64,000 nucleotides of DNA from an uncultured bacterium. GTDB taxonomy: Bacteria > Cyanobacteriota > Vampirovibrionia > Gastranaerophilales > Gastranaerophilaceae. The number at the start of each line of letters is the position of its first letter. Position 1 is the stretch's first letter. Location of the stretch: the NCBI GenBank assembly GCA_900319365.1, contig ONOE01000004.1, positions 38,914 to 102,913 of the forward strand, read 5' to 3'. Below are positions 53,486-61,942 of the stretch, one piece after another. Made by a program: the position numbers and the translations under genes. The notes below the pieces were generated by a model, which was not told where the DNA came from, ran no database searches, and saw nothing but the letters and a program-made list of their open reading frames with translations.

Positions 53486-53959
53486 ATGGAAAATAAACCT
53501 AAAAAAGGTATGAACAAAGTTACAAAAACTTTTTTAATTTTCATCGCCGCACTTTTTGTGATAACAACACTTTTCATAGTTTTTGGCGGACATGCTTATG
53601 AATTAAAAGGTGCAGCTAAAGCTCCGACATCTCAAGAACGGGGTCAGGGCATAAATTCTTCAGGCAGCGCAAATGAAGCATTTCAGCCGTATATGGACGA
53701 AATGCATAAACAAATCAGCGGCAAATGGCAGCCGCCTTCCGTAAATAAAGATTCCGAAACAATTCTTGAATTTACAATATTAAAAAACGGCTACGTAAAA
53801 GATGAAAAAGTTTTTAAATCTTCAGGCAACAAAGAAGTTGATGATTCTGCTTTGACTGCATTAAGAAAAGCATCTCCACTTCCTCCACTGCCCCTGTCAT
53901 TTCCAAAAGACAGCATAACCATAAAATTTAACTTTACGGTAAGAGCAAATCAATATTAA
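53486..53959 (+). CDS. TonB/TolA C-terminal-like protein with membrane anchor
   Basis: 157 aa from the ATG at 53486, chosen for AAGGAG 8 nt upstream. One N-terminal membrane helix (~12-34), a short linker and a TonB-like C-terminal domain (~70-157): ISGKWQPP, EFTILKNGYVKDEKVFKSSGNKEVD and ALRKASPLPPLP are the usual pattern. The short linker argues against a full-length TonB. It follows mtnA by 14 nt. No ExbBD here. Confidence 0.82.
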   Translation: MENKPKKGMNKVTKTFLIFIAALFVITTLFIVFGGHAYELKGAAKAPTSQERGQGINSSGSANEAFQPYMDEMHKQISGKWQPPSVNKDSETILEFTILKNGYVKDEKVFKSSGNKEVDDSALTALRKASPLPPLPLSFPKDSITIKFNFTVRANQY

Positions 53960-53980
53960 TTAAAAAATTATTATATTTAT

Positions 53981-54023
53981 TAAAACCGTTCGTGTAACAA
54001 TTTTTGAATAACACGGACGGTTT
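53981..54023 (+). terminator. intrinsic terminator
   Basis: AAAACCGT(T)CGTGT pairs with ACACG(G)ACGGTTTT around a 15-nt loop. It lies 21 nt after the TonB-like gene. Confidence 0.75.
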
Positions 54024-54162
54024 TATATTGGCAAAAAAAATTTCGCAAAACTTATTGAGTGAATGTTAACAAATGTAACGAAATCTGAAACATGTGAAAT
54101 CAGGGGTTTTTAAAATACTTTATAAGTGTAAGAGAGATTAAAAACAAAACGAGGTGAGAGCC

Positions 54163-54564
54163 ATGTCAGTAGCAAATTTACAAGAAAAATTGTTATTCTT
54201 TACATCACAAAAAAGCCGCATAAGTGCTCAATTATCAAATATTCAAATGCAGCAATTGTCGGCGACAAGAAAATCTTCAACTTCTCAAATGGCATATAAC
54301 GAAAAATTGCAGCAATTATATTATGACCCCGAAATCGGATACGGAACAGATGAGTATACTGAAGTTCTTGTTCAACTGCAAAATGATCACGAGTTTGAGA
54401 TGGCAAGCTTAACTGCTTGGGAGTCAGAGTTGGAAGCTCAAAAAGAGGGTCTTGAAACACAGTTAAATGAAGTTACAAACTATGAAAGCTCATGGCAAAA
54501 ATTATTGCAAAATAATATTAAAAGTGAATTTACATACGGAGGTTCAAGCAGCGGAGGCAAATAA
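54163..54564 (+). CDS. small helical protein of unknown function
   Basis: 133 aa from ATG 54163 (GAGGTGA ~5 nt upstream); a GTG three codons earlier is inside that site. Gln/Ser/Glu-rich coiled-coil protein (SRISAQLSNIQMQQLSATRK and ELEAQKEGLETQLNEV) ending in a flexible GGSSSGGK tail. No signal peptide. The size and pattern could suit a structural or secretion-associated small protein, but nothing specific is recognised. Confidence 0.68.
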   Translation: MSVANLQEKLLFFTSQKSRISAQLSNIQMQQLSATRKSSTSQMAYNEKLQQLYYDPEIGYGTDEYTEVLVQLQNDHEFEMASLTAWESELEAQKEGLETQLNEVTNYESSWQKLLQNNIKSEFTYGGSSSGGK

Positions 54565-54597
54565 CAAATAGTATTCAAAACTAAATACGATGCTTTG

Positions 54598-54630
54598 AAA
54601 AAAAGAGTTCTTTTAAAAGAACTCTTTTTT
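54598..54630. terminator. bidirectional terminator
   Basis: AAAAAAAGAGTTCTTTT followed by its near-perfect complement and T6. It separates the helical-protein gene from the convergent lysozyme-like gene. Confidence 0.85.
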
Positions 54631-54654
54631 AGTGGAAAATTTTTAATTATTATT

Positions 54655-55413
54655 TTAACTTTGCAGTTCGTTTAAATAATACATTACGCCTTTAACCCAT
54701 TCGGAAGCTTCATCTTTGCTGCAATATTTGCCTGCATAAGCAAGTTCTTTTATGGTATTTATTTTGCTTTCTCTGTGGTGAATTGCAAGGGTTTCTGCCA
54801 TCTGGTCAATACACAAATTTACATTTGAAAAGATTTTCAATTTGTGTTTTGCATTCATTATTCCGCCAATGTTATGTTTAGATTTTGCCGCATCGGAAGT
54901 TCCTCTTGCTGACTCGTGCATTGCAATAGCCATAAGCACTTCAGGGTTTACGCCATGTTTTTTTGCCGATCTTATAAATACGGGAGCTTTATTATTTAAC
55001 GGATTTTTATTTTTCTCGTTATCAAGCAGCAAATCATTAAATTTCATATTTAATTCGGGAACATTTGCGGGTTGTCCTTTTGCCATAATTTTTACTTTAT
55101 CGGGAGTTTTGGGCAAATAGGGAGTCGGCAAAACTTTTGTTTTGGAATGTTTAAGTTTTGTACTCTTTTTGCGAACCGCCGTTCGTACAACGGGTGCAAT
55201 GTTTTTCTGTAATGCGAGGTATTCATCTACTCTTGCATTGAATTTAGGCGCAAATGAACTTGCAAACATTACTACAGACATAAGTTTATCTGCTGCCGAA
55301 TTGTGTTCGATTTGTACTCTTTCGGCTTCTCTTATTATTCGTCTGCCTGTGCGTCTTGTTATTACGGCTGCTCTTGCAACCGTGTATTTATTTACGTGGG
55401 GTAAAATTTTCAT
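54655..55413 (-). CDS. lysozyme-fold (FlgJ/LytG glucosaminidase-like) protein
   Basis: 252 aa. The C-terminal ~110 residues carry AIAMHESARGTSDAAKSKHN with the catalytic-type glutamate (HES) and a glucosaminidase/SLT-like GTS...N(I)GGI pattern. The N-terminal 130 residues are Arg/Lys-rich and helical and no signal peptide is visible, so export is unclear. AAGGA precedes the ATG by 10 nt. Probably acts on peptidoglycan. Confidence 0.72.
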   Translation of the reverse strand: MKILPHVNKYTVARAAVITRRTGRRIIREAERVQIEHNSAADKLMSVVMFASSFAPKFNARVDEYLALQKNIAPVVRTAVRKKSTKLKHSKTKVLPTPYLPKTPDKVKIMAKGQPANVPELNMKFNDLLLDNEKNKNPLNNKAPVFIRSAKKHGVNPEVLMAIAMHESARGTSDAAKSKHNIGGIMNAKHKLKIFSNVNLCIDQMAETLAIHHRESKINTIKELAYAGKYCSKDEASEWVKGVMYYLNELQS

Positions 55414-55569
55414 AATTGATTAGTCCTTATAATCAAATTATATTATACCACAACGAAAACATGTAAATAATATTTTTTGCGATTAATCCTGTCGGGATAA
55501 TTTACAATATTAACAAAATATGTTAGTATAATTTTGCGTTATTAAGGTTTTTTATAGGAGTAAAATATT

Positions 55570-56049
55570 ATGAGTAAAATTTTAGTTGCATATTTTTCGG
55601 CTACTGGAACGACAAAAGAAGTTGCGCAAAACTTGGCAAAAGCAGCTGATGCTGATATTTATGAAATTAAATCTGTTGTTCCTTATACGGATGCGGATTT
55701 AAACTGGATGGATAAAAACGCAAGAAGTACGGTTGAAATGAAAGATAAAAGCTCTCGTCCCGAAATCGTCGAAGATGATTTTTCGGTTGATAAATATGAC
55801 GTAATCTTTTTGGGATTTCCTATCTGGTGGTATGTTGCACCGACAATTATTAATACTTTTCTTGAACAGCATGATTTCTCAAATAAAAAGATTATTCTTT
55901 TTGCAACTTCGGGCGGCAGCAGATTCGGCAAGACCGTTGAAGATTTAAAAGCAAGTGTTGATGCATCTGTCCAAATCGTAGAGGGCGGCATTTTAAACGG
56001 TGCTCCGGATGTTGAATATTTAAAAGAATGGGTTAAAAAAGTATTATAA
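55570..56049 (+). CDS. flavodoxin-like protein
   Basis: 159 aa, Flavodoxin_4 type. FMN phosphate loop SATGTTKE (10-17) and the aromatic GFPIWWYVAPT segment typical of this family. Likely an electron carrier or NAD(P)H:quinone-type reductase; partner unknown. ATAGGAG precedes the ATG by about 9 nt. Confidence 0.92.
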   Translation: MSKILVAYFSATGTTKEVAQNLAKAADADIYEIKSVVPYTDADLNWMDKNARSTVEMKDKSSRPEIVEDDFSVDKYDVIFLGFPIWWYVAPTIINTFLEQHDFSNKKIILFATSGGSRFGKTVEDLKASVDASVQIVEGGILNGAPDVEYLKEWVKKVL

Positions 56050-56054
56050 ATTTT

Positions 56055-56834
56055 ATGGATAGTACATTTAACCGACTTTTAGATGAATTTAAAAATTTTA
56101 CAGAAGTCAAAGCTATAGCGCTTGGCGGATCTTTTAGTGCAAAAACATTTGATAAAATTTCCGATATTGATATTTATGTTTTTGTAGAGTCTGATATTAC
56201 CGAGTCTGAAAGGGAACGGCTTGTTAAGAAATATTCTTCAAAATATGAAACGGGCGGAGAGTATTTCGGCTCGGGAGATGAATTTTATGTCGATAAATCG
56301 GGCGTTGTGGCTGATGTTATGTACTGGGATATAAATTGGTTTGAGGATTGTATTAATAACGTGTGGTTTAAATTTTACCCCTCAAACGGTTATACGACGG
56401 CTTTTTTATATACTTTAAATAATTTTAAAATAATTTTTGATACGGATAATTGGCTTTTTAATTTGCAAAGAAGTATTCAAACACCATATCCGCAAAAGTT
56501 AAAACAAAATATAATCAAAAGAAATATGATGCTTATGAAAGATAAGCCGTTTGCCTCGTATTACGAACAAATTGAAAAAGCGATTAAAAGAAATGATTCG
56601 GTAAGTGTTAATCATAGAATTGCCGCATTTCTGGCAAGTTATTTTGATGTGATTTTTGCTCTTAATGAAATGCTGCACTCCGGTGAAAAGAGATTGTTAA
56701 AATATTGCTGCACTAATTGCAAAATTTTGCCTGCAGATTTTGAAAAGAATATCAACGAATTACTAATACAGCCAAATTCTCGCACTCTTGAAATTTTAGA
56801 TAAAATGACAGAAAATTTAAGGCGAATTTTGTAA
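56055..56834 (+). CDS. nucleotidyltransferase-domain protein
   Basis: 259 aa. GGSFSAKTFDKISDIDIYVF (24-43) is the GGS-DxD nucleotidyltransferase core, followed by a helical C-terminal half (~130-259). It resembles DUF4037/aminoglycoside-adenylyltransferase-like proteins. No HEPN partner is adjacent, so a MNT-HEPN toxin pair is not supported. It starts 5 nt after the flavodoxin stop. Confidence 0.78.
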   Translation: MDSTFNRLLDEFKNFTEVKAIALGGSFSAKTFDKISDIDIYVFVESDITESERERLVKKYSSKYETGGEYFGSGDEFYVDKSGVVADVMYWDINWFEDCINNVWFKFYPSNGYTTAFLYTLNNFKIIFDTDNWLFNLQRSIQTPYPQKLKQNIIKRNMMLMKDKPFASYYEQIEKAIKRNDSVSVNHRIAAFLASYFDVIFALNEMLHSGEKRLLKYCCTNCKILPADFEKNINELLIQPNSRTLEILDKMTENLRRIL

Positions 56835-56840
56835 AGAAAT

Positions 56841-57500
56841 TCAGGCAAGTTCATCTATTAAATGAAGTGTTTTATCAAAATCTTCATCCGGTTGGTTTGA
56901 TAATACTTTTGAAGTTAAAAATTCTTTTTGTTTTGCAAGAGCTGCTGCTGCGCCGTCTTTGCCGATACTCATTTCTTCTGATATAGAATCTCCGCCGTGC
57001 ATTTTAAAACCGAGCCGCAAATATTTTGTAACGGGGCTGAACGGAGCCTCCCGCATTGCTTGTAATTCTATAAAGTTTGCGCTGTCAGGAATAAAGCGTT
57101 TGAACAATTCATTAAACAATATTTGCCCTGCGCATGGAACTTTTTCTTTCGGCTTTGTCGGAAATGTTACTATGTAGCTTAAATTATATCTTTTAGAACC
57201 TGCTATGTAATTTAATATTCCGCATGGTACATTATCGTAGGTTTCAAGCAAAACTTTTTTATCCGAGTTTGCTGCATTTTCAACCCCTGTTTTTAAAAGT
57301 CCCTGCCAAAGGAAATATTCTTTTTCACTCAACCCGGGGTAATTTTTTTTAAGATTAATAGAATCATACATTCTGTTTAAAAACGGGCTGTCTTTTGGGG
57401 AAATGTCATAAAGTTTGTAGATAGAATTTTTGCCTTTAACTTTGATTTCCGATATCGGAATACCTGTAAATGATGTATTGTTTATAGAATTGACTTGCAT
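56841..57500 (-). CDS. GNAT-like protein with N-terminal NTSFTG motif
   Basis: 219 aa from the ATG at 57500 (MQVNSINNTSFTG). Longer starts at 57554 and 57518 have no ribosome site either. The C-terminal part has acetyltransferase-like features: CGILNYIAGSKRY, then YIVTFP, GQILFNELFKRF and YLRLGF. The N-terminal motif resembles one I recall at the head of many Gastranaerophilales proteins (from memory, not checked). Function unknown. Confidence 0.65.
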   Translation of the reverse strand: MQVNSINNTSFTGIPISEIKVKGKNSIYKLYDISPKDSPFLNRMYDSINLKKNYPGLSEKEYFLWQGLLKTGVENAANSDKKVLLETYDNVPCGILNYIAGSKRYNLSYIVTFPTKPKEKVPCAGQILFNELFKRFIPDSANFIELQAMREAPFSPVTKYLRLGFKMHGGDSISEEMSIGKDGAAAALAKQKEFLTSKVLSNQPDEDFDKTLHLIDELA

Positions 57501-57613
57501 ATATTTTGTAAAATACATAAAAAATAATTTTGCTATTGTCAAATAAAATTGCAAAATGTACTTAAAAAGAGTATTATAAAAATGTAGTTATATTATTTAT
57601 ATGGAGTGTAATT

Positions 57614-58777
57614 ATGGATATAAACGAATTAAGAAAAGAAAATGATTTAGTCGATTTGTTTTGTAATCTGGCTCAGGTAACATCTCCTTCTCATCATGAA
57701 GAAAAAGTCCTTGATTGGATTTGTGATTATTGCAAAAAAAACGGTTTGCATTGTGAACAGGATGATTTTAAAAATATTTATATAACCGTTCCCGCTACGG
57801 ATAAAACAAAGCAGCCCATATTACTGTCATCTCATGTTGATGTAATCGGAGATGATTCTCCGGTTGTTCCTTATTTAGACGGAGATTTAATCAGGGCAAA
57901 AGGCAGAACATTAGGGGCTGATGATAAAGCAGGCGTTGCAAATGCTCTGTATTTTGCGAATTATTTAAATAAAAGAAAAGACCTTTCTCATGGCGGATTG
58001 GAAATTCATTTTACAAGAGATGAAGAAGATTCAATGAGCGGAATTAAAAATACCGATTTCAACAGGCTTCAATCAAAATATGTTCTTGTATTGGATAGTG
58101 ATGCATTGGGTCAATGTCTTGTTGCAGGAGCAAGCTATGTAATGGTTGATTTAAAATTAAAAGCTCCCAAAGGCGGGCATTCGGGCAACGATATAGGTGA
58201 TCCTACAAGAGCCAATGCTGCAAAACTTATTGCGGATTTAGTTTCAAGACTTCCGCAGGGCGTTTATTATGAAGAAAACGGGCAGGTTATCACTTCAAAT
58301 AATATCGGCGGAATTGAATCAGGCGACCTTAAAGTAACAAATGTTATAAATACGGATGCCCATGCGACTTATTCAATAAGAAGTTCAAATAAACAAAAAG
58401 AAGATGAACTTATTGCTAAAATGCAAGGTATTGTTGATGAATTTAATAAAGAGCATGATGGCGTTGCGCATGCAGATATTACGTTCACCGTAAAAATGCC
58501 TATGTTTGAAAAAAATGATGACGATTATATTCCTGATTTATTTGCAGATGTTGCTAAAAAATTAGGAATTACTCCTGAAATTTCATCATTCCATGCGGGT
58601 GCCGAAACTCACATCTATGCAAATAAAACAAATGCAAAAGGCGAAAAATTCTCTCCTTACCTTTTAGGTCTTGCAACGGTTTGCAATATGCATTCGGCAA
58701 GAGAATACGTTGATTACAAGACTATGATTAAAGGTCAAGAACTTTTAAGAGCATTTTTTGAAGCGTATAACAAGTAA
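57614..58777 (+). CDS. M20-family peptidase, PepT-like
   Basis: 387 aa di-zinc aminopeptidase. Ligands and catalysis: SHVDVIG (H74, D76), GADDKAG (D103), DEED (E137/E138), a further Asp in LDSDALG and CNMHSARE near the C-terminus. A lid domain lies at ~180-300. It fits tripeptidase PepT or the related M20 subfamily. GGAG lies 7 nt before the ATG. Its stop overlaps the next start (TAATG). Confidence 0.9.
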   Translation: MDINELRKENDLVDLFCNLAQVTSPSHHEEKVLDWICDYCKKNGLHCEQDDFKNIYITVPATDKTKQPILLSSHVDVIGDDSPVVPYLDGDLIRAKGRTLGADDKAGVANALYFANYLNKRKDLSHGGLEIHFTRDEEDSMSGIKNTDFNRLQSKYVLVLDSDALGQCLVAGASYVMVDLKLKAPKGGHSGNDIGDPTRANAAKLIADLVSRLPQGVYYEENGQVITSNNIGGIESGDLKVTNVINTDAHATYSIRSSNKQKEDELIAKMQGIVDEFNKEHDGVAHADITFTVKMPMFEKNDDDYIPDLFADVAKKLGITPEISSFHAGAETHIYANKTNAKGEKFSPYLLGLATVCNMHSAREYVDYKTMIKGQELLRAFFEAYNK

Positions 58778-59634
58778 TGCTGAAACTTAATTTAGGCAGA
58801 AGTTGCCTTGAAATCATTATGCGAACATACGGAATAAAAGAAATTTTTATTCCGTATTATTCGTGCAATGTTTTGTATAAAGCCGCAAGAAAAGAAAATT
58901 GCAGGGTTAAATTTTATCATATTGATGAAAACTTTTTGCCCGTACAAAATTTCAATAAAAATGATTTTATACTTTATATAAATTATTTCGGATTATTTGA
59001 TGATAATTGTCAAAAACTTGCCGAAATTTATCCGAATTTGATTGTTGATAATACCCAGAGTTTTTATTCAAAACCTTATGGCATAGCCTCTTTTAACTCT
59101 TTGCGCAAATTTTTTAATGTTCAAAACGGTGCGTATTTATATATGAATAAAAATGTTGATATATCAAATTTGAAGTCTGATGATTTAGTTTTGCAGCCTG
59201 CCTGCATAAATAGCGATTATGAAAAATTTAAAAGTAATGAATTGCGTTTAAACAGCGAAAGTATAAAACTTATATCTCCTGTTGTTGAAAAACAGATGGC
59301 AAATGTTGATTTTGAAGAAGATAAAAATTTGCGGCGAAATTTGTATAAAAAATATTCTCAGATTTTTGATAAATACAATTTAATCAAACTGCCCGAATTG
59401 AAAAACTCCGTTCCTTATTGTTATCCGTTTTGCCCTGAAATCGGCAGCTTTGCGCAAAATTTAAACGAGCATAAAATAAATATTTTGAGATTGTGGGAAG
59501 ATATGCCAAAAGAATTTAGCGAGTACAAATTTTTAAATAATGTCGGCGCATTTCCTTTAAATAACGAAAAACTTTATCAGAAAATAAGAAATGCTGTTAT
59601 TCTGAACGAAGCGAAGAATCACCCTGCCAAGTAG
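58777..59634 (+). CDS. DegT/DnrJ-like PLP aminotransferase, short
   Basis: 285 aa, well below the usual ~360-400 aa. The fold-I elements are visible: IPYYSCNVLYKAA (about 25-37), NYFGLFD, IVDNTQ with cofactor-binding D91, and SLRKFFNVQNGA with the PLP lysine K111. The C-terminal part is shortened and its last ~11 residues (ILNEAKNHPAK) are encoded by an R1 palindromic repeat. It is coupled to the PepT-like gene. Probably active in sugar-nucleotide amination or degraded from it. Confidence 0.75.
   Translation: MLKLNLGRSCLEIIMRTYGIKEIFIPYYSCNVLYKAARKENCRVKFYHIDENFLPVQNFNKNDFILYINYFGLFDDNCQKLAEIYPNLIVDNTQSFYSKPYGIASFNSLRKFFNVQNGAYLYMNKNVDISNLKSDDLVLQPACINSDYEKFKSNELRLNSESIKLISPVVEKQMANVDFEEDKNLRRNLYKKYSQIFDKYNLIKLPELKNSVPYCYPFCPEIGSFAQNLNEHKINILRLWEDMPKEFSEYKFLNNVGAFPLNNEKLYQKIRNAVILNEAKNHPAK
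59596..59620 (+). repeat. R1 palindromic repeat, copy c, within a gene end
   Basis: GTTATTCTGAACGAAG followed by CGAAGAATC. It supplies codons for the end of the DegT-like gene. Confidence 0.65.
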
Positions 59635-59641
59635 ATGTAGA

Positions 59642-59663
59642 TCGGCATTGCTATGCCGACAAT
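59642..59663. repeat. R2 palindrome (TCGGCAT...ATGCCGA)
   Basis: TCGGCATTGCTATGCCGACAAT. The first ~19 bases are a near-perfect palindrome; a related form is at 23172-23194. Confidence 0.65.
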
Positions 59664-59709
59664 GTAAATACTTGAGCGTAAAACATATTTATAGTATTAT
59701 TTTCCTGTT

Positions 59710-61005
59710 ATGCAATTTATGGACAAAGTAAAAATCAGAATAGTTTCGGGCAAAGGCGGCAATGGAATTGTTGCATGGCGCCGTGAAAAATTTGTCGACA
59801 AAGGCGGTCCGGCAGGCGGCGACGGCGGAAATGGCGGAAGCGTTTATCTGGTTGCCGATGCAGGCAAATCGACCTTGATGGATTTTACTTATAAAACCGT
59901 ATTCAAAGCAGAAAACGGCGAGAGCGGAATGAAAAAAAGTATGCATGGGAAAAGTGCAAAAGATTTATTTATAAAAGTTCCGTCGGGAACTGTTGTAAGA
60001 GATTTGAAAACGGGCAATATTATTGCTGATTTAACCGATGACGGGCAAAAAATTCTTGTAGCAAAAGGCGGCAGAGGCGGCAGAGGAAATATTCATTTTT
60101 GCACCCCTCAAAATCGTGCGCCTCAATACTGCGAACCCGGAGAACCGGGAATCGAGCGAAATTTGGAACTTGAATTGAAATTAATTGCCGACGTCGGACT
60201 TTTAGGAATGCCCAATGCAGGCAAATCAACTTTTATAAGCAGGGTATCATCTGCCAAACCTAAAATTGCGGATTATCCTTTCACTACGATTATTCCGAAT
60301 TTGGGTGTTGTAAAAAAACATAACGGCGACGGTTACGTCATCGCCGATATCCCCGGATTGATTGAGGGTGCGGGAGATGGAGTAGGTTTAGGGCATGACT
60401 TTTTAAGGCATGTGGAAAGATGCAGATTTTTGGTGCACATAGTTGATTCTACCGCCGAAAATCCTTTAAATAATTATAAAATTATAAATAATGAACTCTC
60501 AAAATATTCGCAAAAAATTTCAAAGCTTTATCAAATTACCGCATTGAATAAAATTGATGCGATTACCCCCGAAAGACTTGAAGAATTAAAAAATGAATTT
60601 AAAAATGCGGGAGTTGAAAAGATTTATCCGATTTCTGCCGTAACTGGTGCAGGGGTTGAGGATTTGAAAAACGAGATTGAAGATAAAGTAAATACAATTC
60701 CCAAACCCGAAACGGAATACGTCGTGGAAGAAGATTTAGCCGCAACCGATAATGATGACAGTTATTGGGAAGTTCATAAATTAGCCAAAGATGTATATGA
60801 CGTTACGGGTGGCAAAATTATACGTATATCTCAGGTTATTAACCCCAGAGTTACCGAGCAGGTTATAAGACTTCAAAATACCATGAAAGCTATGGGTATT
60901 ATGGACGAACTGAAAAAAGCGGGGATACAAAACGGCGATACCGTTATTATCGGCAAGTTAGAACTCGAATATTGGGATGACGAAATGTATAAGCAGGAAT
61001 TTTAG
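59710..61005 (+). CDS. obgE: Obg-family GTPase ObgE
   Basis: 431 aa. An N-terminal Gly-rich Obg domain (~4-160), G domain with GMPNAGKST (166-174) and DIPGLIEGA, and a C-terminal OCT domain (~355-431). It is a ribosome-associated GTPase for 50S assembly and stress signalling. The ATG at 59710 has no ribosome site; TATTAT lies 9 nt upstream, and an in-frame ATG three codons on is an alternative. Confidence 0.97.
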   Translation: MQFMDKVKIRIVSGKGGNGIVAWRREKFVDKGGPAGGDGGNGGSVYLVADAGKSTLMDFTYKTVFKAENGESGMKKSMHGKSAKDLFIKVPSGTVVRDLKTGNIIADLTDDGQKILVAKGGRGGRGNIHFCTPQNRAPQYCEPGEPGIERNLELELKLIADVGLLGMPNAGKSTFISRVSSAKPKIADYPFTTIIPNLGVVKKHNGDGYVIADIPGLIEGAGDGVGLGHDFLRHVERCRFLVHIVDSTAENPLNNYKIINNELSKYSQKISKLYQITALNKIDAITPERLEELKNEFKNAGVEKIYPISAVTGAGVEDLKNEIEDKVNTIPKPETEYVVEEDLAATDNDDSYWEVHKLAKDVYDVTGGKIIRISQVINPRVTEQVIRLQNTMKAMGIMDELKKAGIQNGDTVIIGKLELEYWDDEMYKQEF

Positions 61006-61098
61006 CTTCCTTAGCGCTTTTGGTTCGGATTGTTAAATATAATATACTGTGTTATAATACGAATTGATATACGGATATTTATATTAAAGGAGGTCTTT

Positions 61099-61848
61099 AT
61101 GTCAAATCCTGTATTGAGGGAGGAAGTTTTTAACTCCGAAAGAAATTACGAGTCATTAAATCTTGACAAACCGATGAGTGCAAGCGGAACATTGCTTAAA
61201 ACATTATTTTTAGGTGTTTTACTTTGCATGACGGCAGCATATTCATGGTATTTGGTATATGGCGGATTTGCCGACAAGGCAAGCTTGCTTGCCACGGTCG
61301 GTGCGTTTGGCGGTTTTATTATGGCAATGATAATTTGCTTTGCACCGAAAAATAATGCACTTGCGTTTACAACGCCCATATATGCAATGCTTGAGGGTTT
61401 ATTTTTAGGCGGAATTTCTGCAGTATTTAATGTCGAATTTCCGGGGATTGTTTCTCAGGCTGTTTTAGGAACAATGTTTGCGGTATTTGGTGTGTATGCG
61501 CTATATTCTTCAAAAGTGTTGAGAGCAACCGAAACTTTTTGGAAAGTATTATTTATTGCAACATTTAGCGTTGCGGGAATTTATATCCTGCAATTAATTC
61601 TTGCATTGTTCCATACAACAATTCCTTATATATTTACAAGTTCACCTGTAGGAATCGGCTTTAGTGTGGTTGTTTGCCTTATTGCCGCATTAAATCTTGT
61701 TATCGATTTTGATTTTATCAACAGATATTCGGGACAAGAACCTAAATATATGGAATGGTACGGCGGTTTTTCTTTGATGGTAACAATTGTATGGTTATAT
61801 ATCGAAATATTAAACCTGCTTGCAAAAGTTGCCAATAGAAATAACTAG
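61099..61848 (+). CDS. Bax inhibitor-1/YccA-family membrane protein
   Basis: 249 aa from the ATG at 61099, which has a full AAAGGAGG site 5 nt upstream; the 23 earlier codons are not supported. Seven hydrophobic segments follow a polar N-terminal ~45 residues. FPGIVSQAVLGTMFAVFG and DFDFINR match the BI-1 family, which includes pH-gated calcium leak proteins. Role here unknown. Confidence 0.88.
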   Translation: MSNPVLREEVFNSERNYESLNLDKPMSASGTLLKTLFLGVLLCMTAAYSWYLVYGGFADKASLLATVGAFGGFIMAMIICFAPKNNALAFTTPIYAMLEGLFLGGISAVFNVEFPGIVSQAVLGTMFAVFGVYALYSSKVLRATETFWKVLFIATFSVAGIYILQLILALFHTTIPYIFTSSPVGIGFSVVVCLIAALNLVIDFDFINRYSGQEPKYMEWYGGFSLMVTIVWLYIEILNLLAKVANRNN

Positions 61849-61874
61849 AATATAAAAGTTAATTTTAAATATAA

Positions 61875-61916
61875 TAGAACGCCGAAAATCTTTAAATAAA
61901 GATTTTCGGCGTTCTA
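61875..61916. terminator. 20-bp perfect inverted repeat, probable bidirectional terminator
   Basis: Arms TAGAACGCCGAAAATCTTTA and its exact complement, two bases apart, between convergent genes. The stem is very strong but no clean T run follows in either direction, so a different role is possible. Confidence 0.6.
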
Positions 61917-61942
61917 CATGTTCTTTATATAATTTTTAAGAT

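Noticed and set aside
56055..56834. MNT/HEPN toxin-antitoxin module
   Set aside because: The nucleotidyltransferase domain is fused to its own helical half, and no small HEPN gene is adjacent; the neighbours are flavodoxin and a GNAT-like gene.
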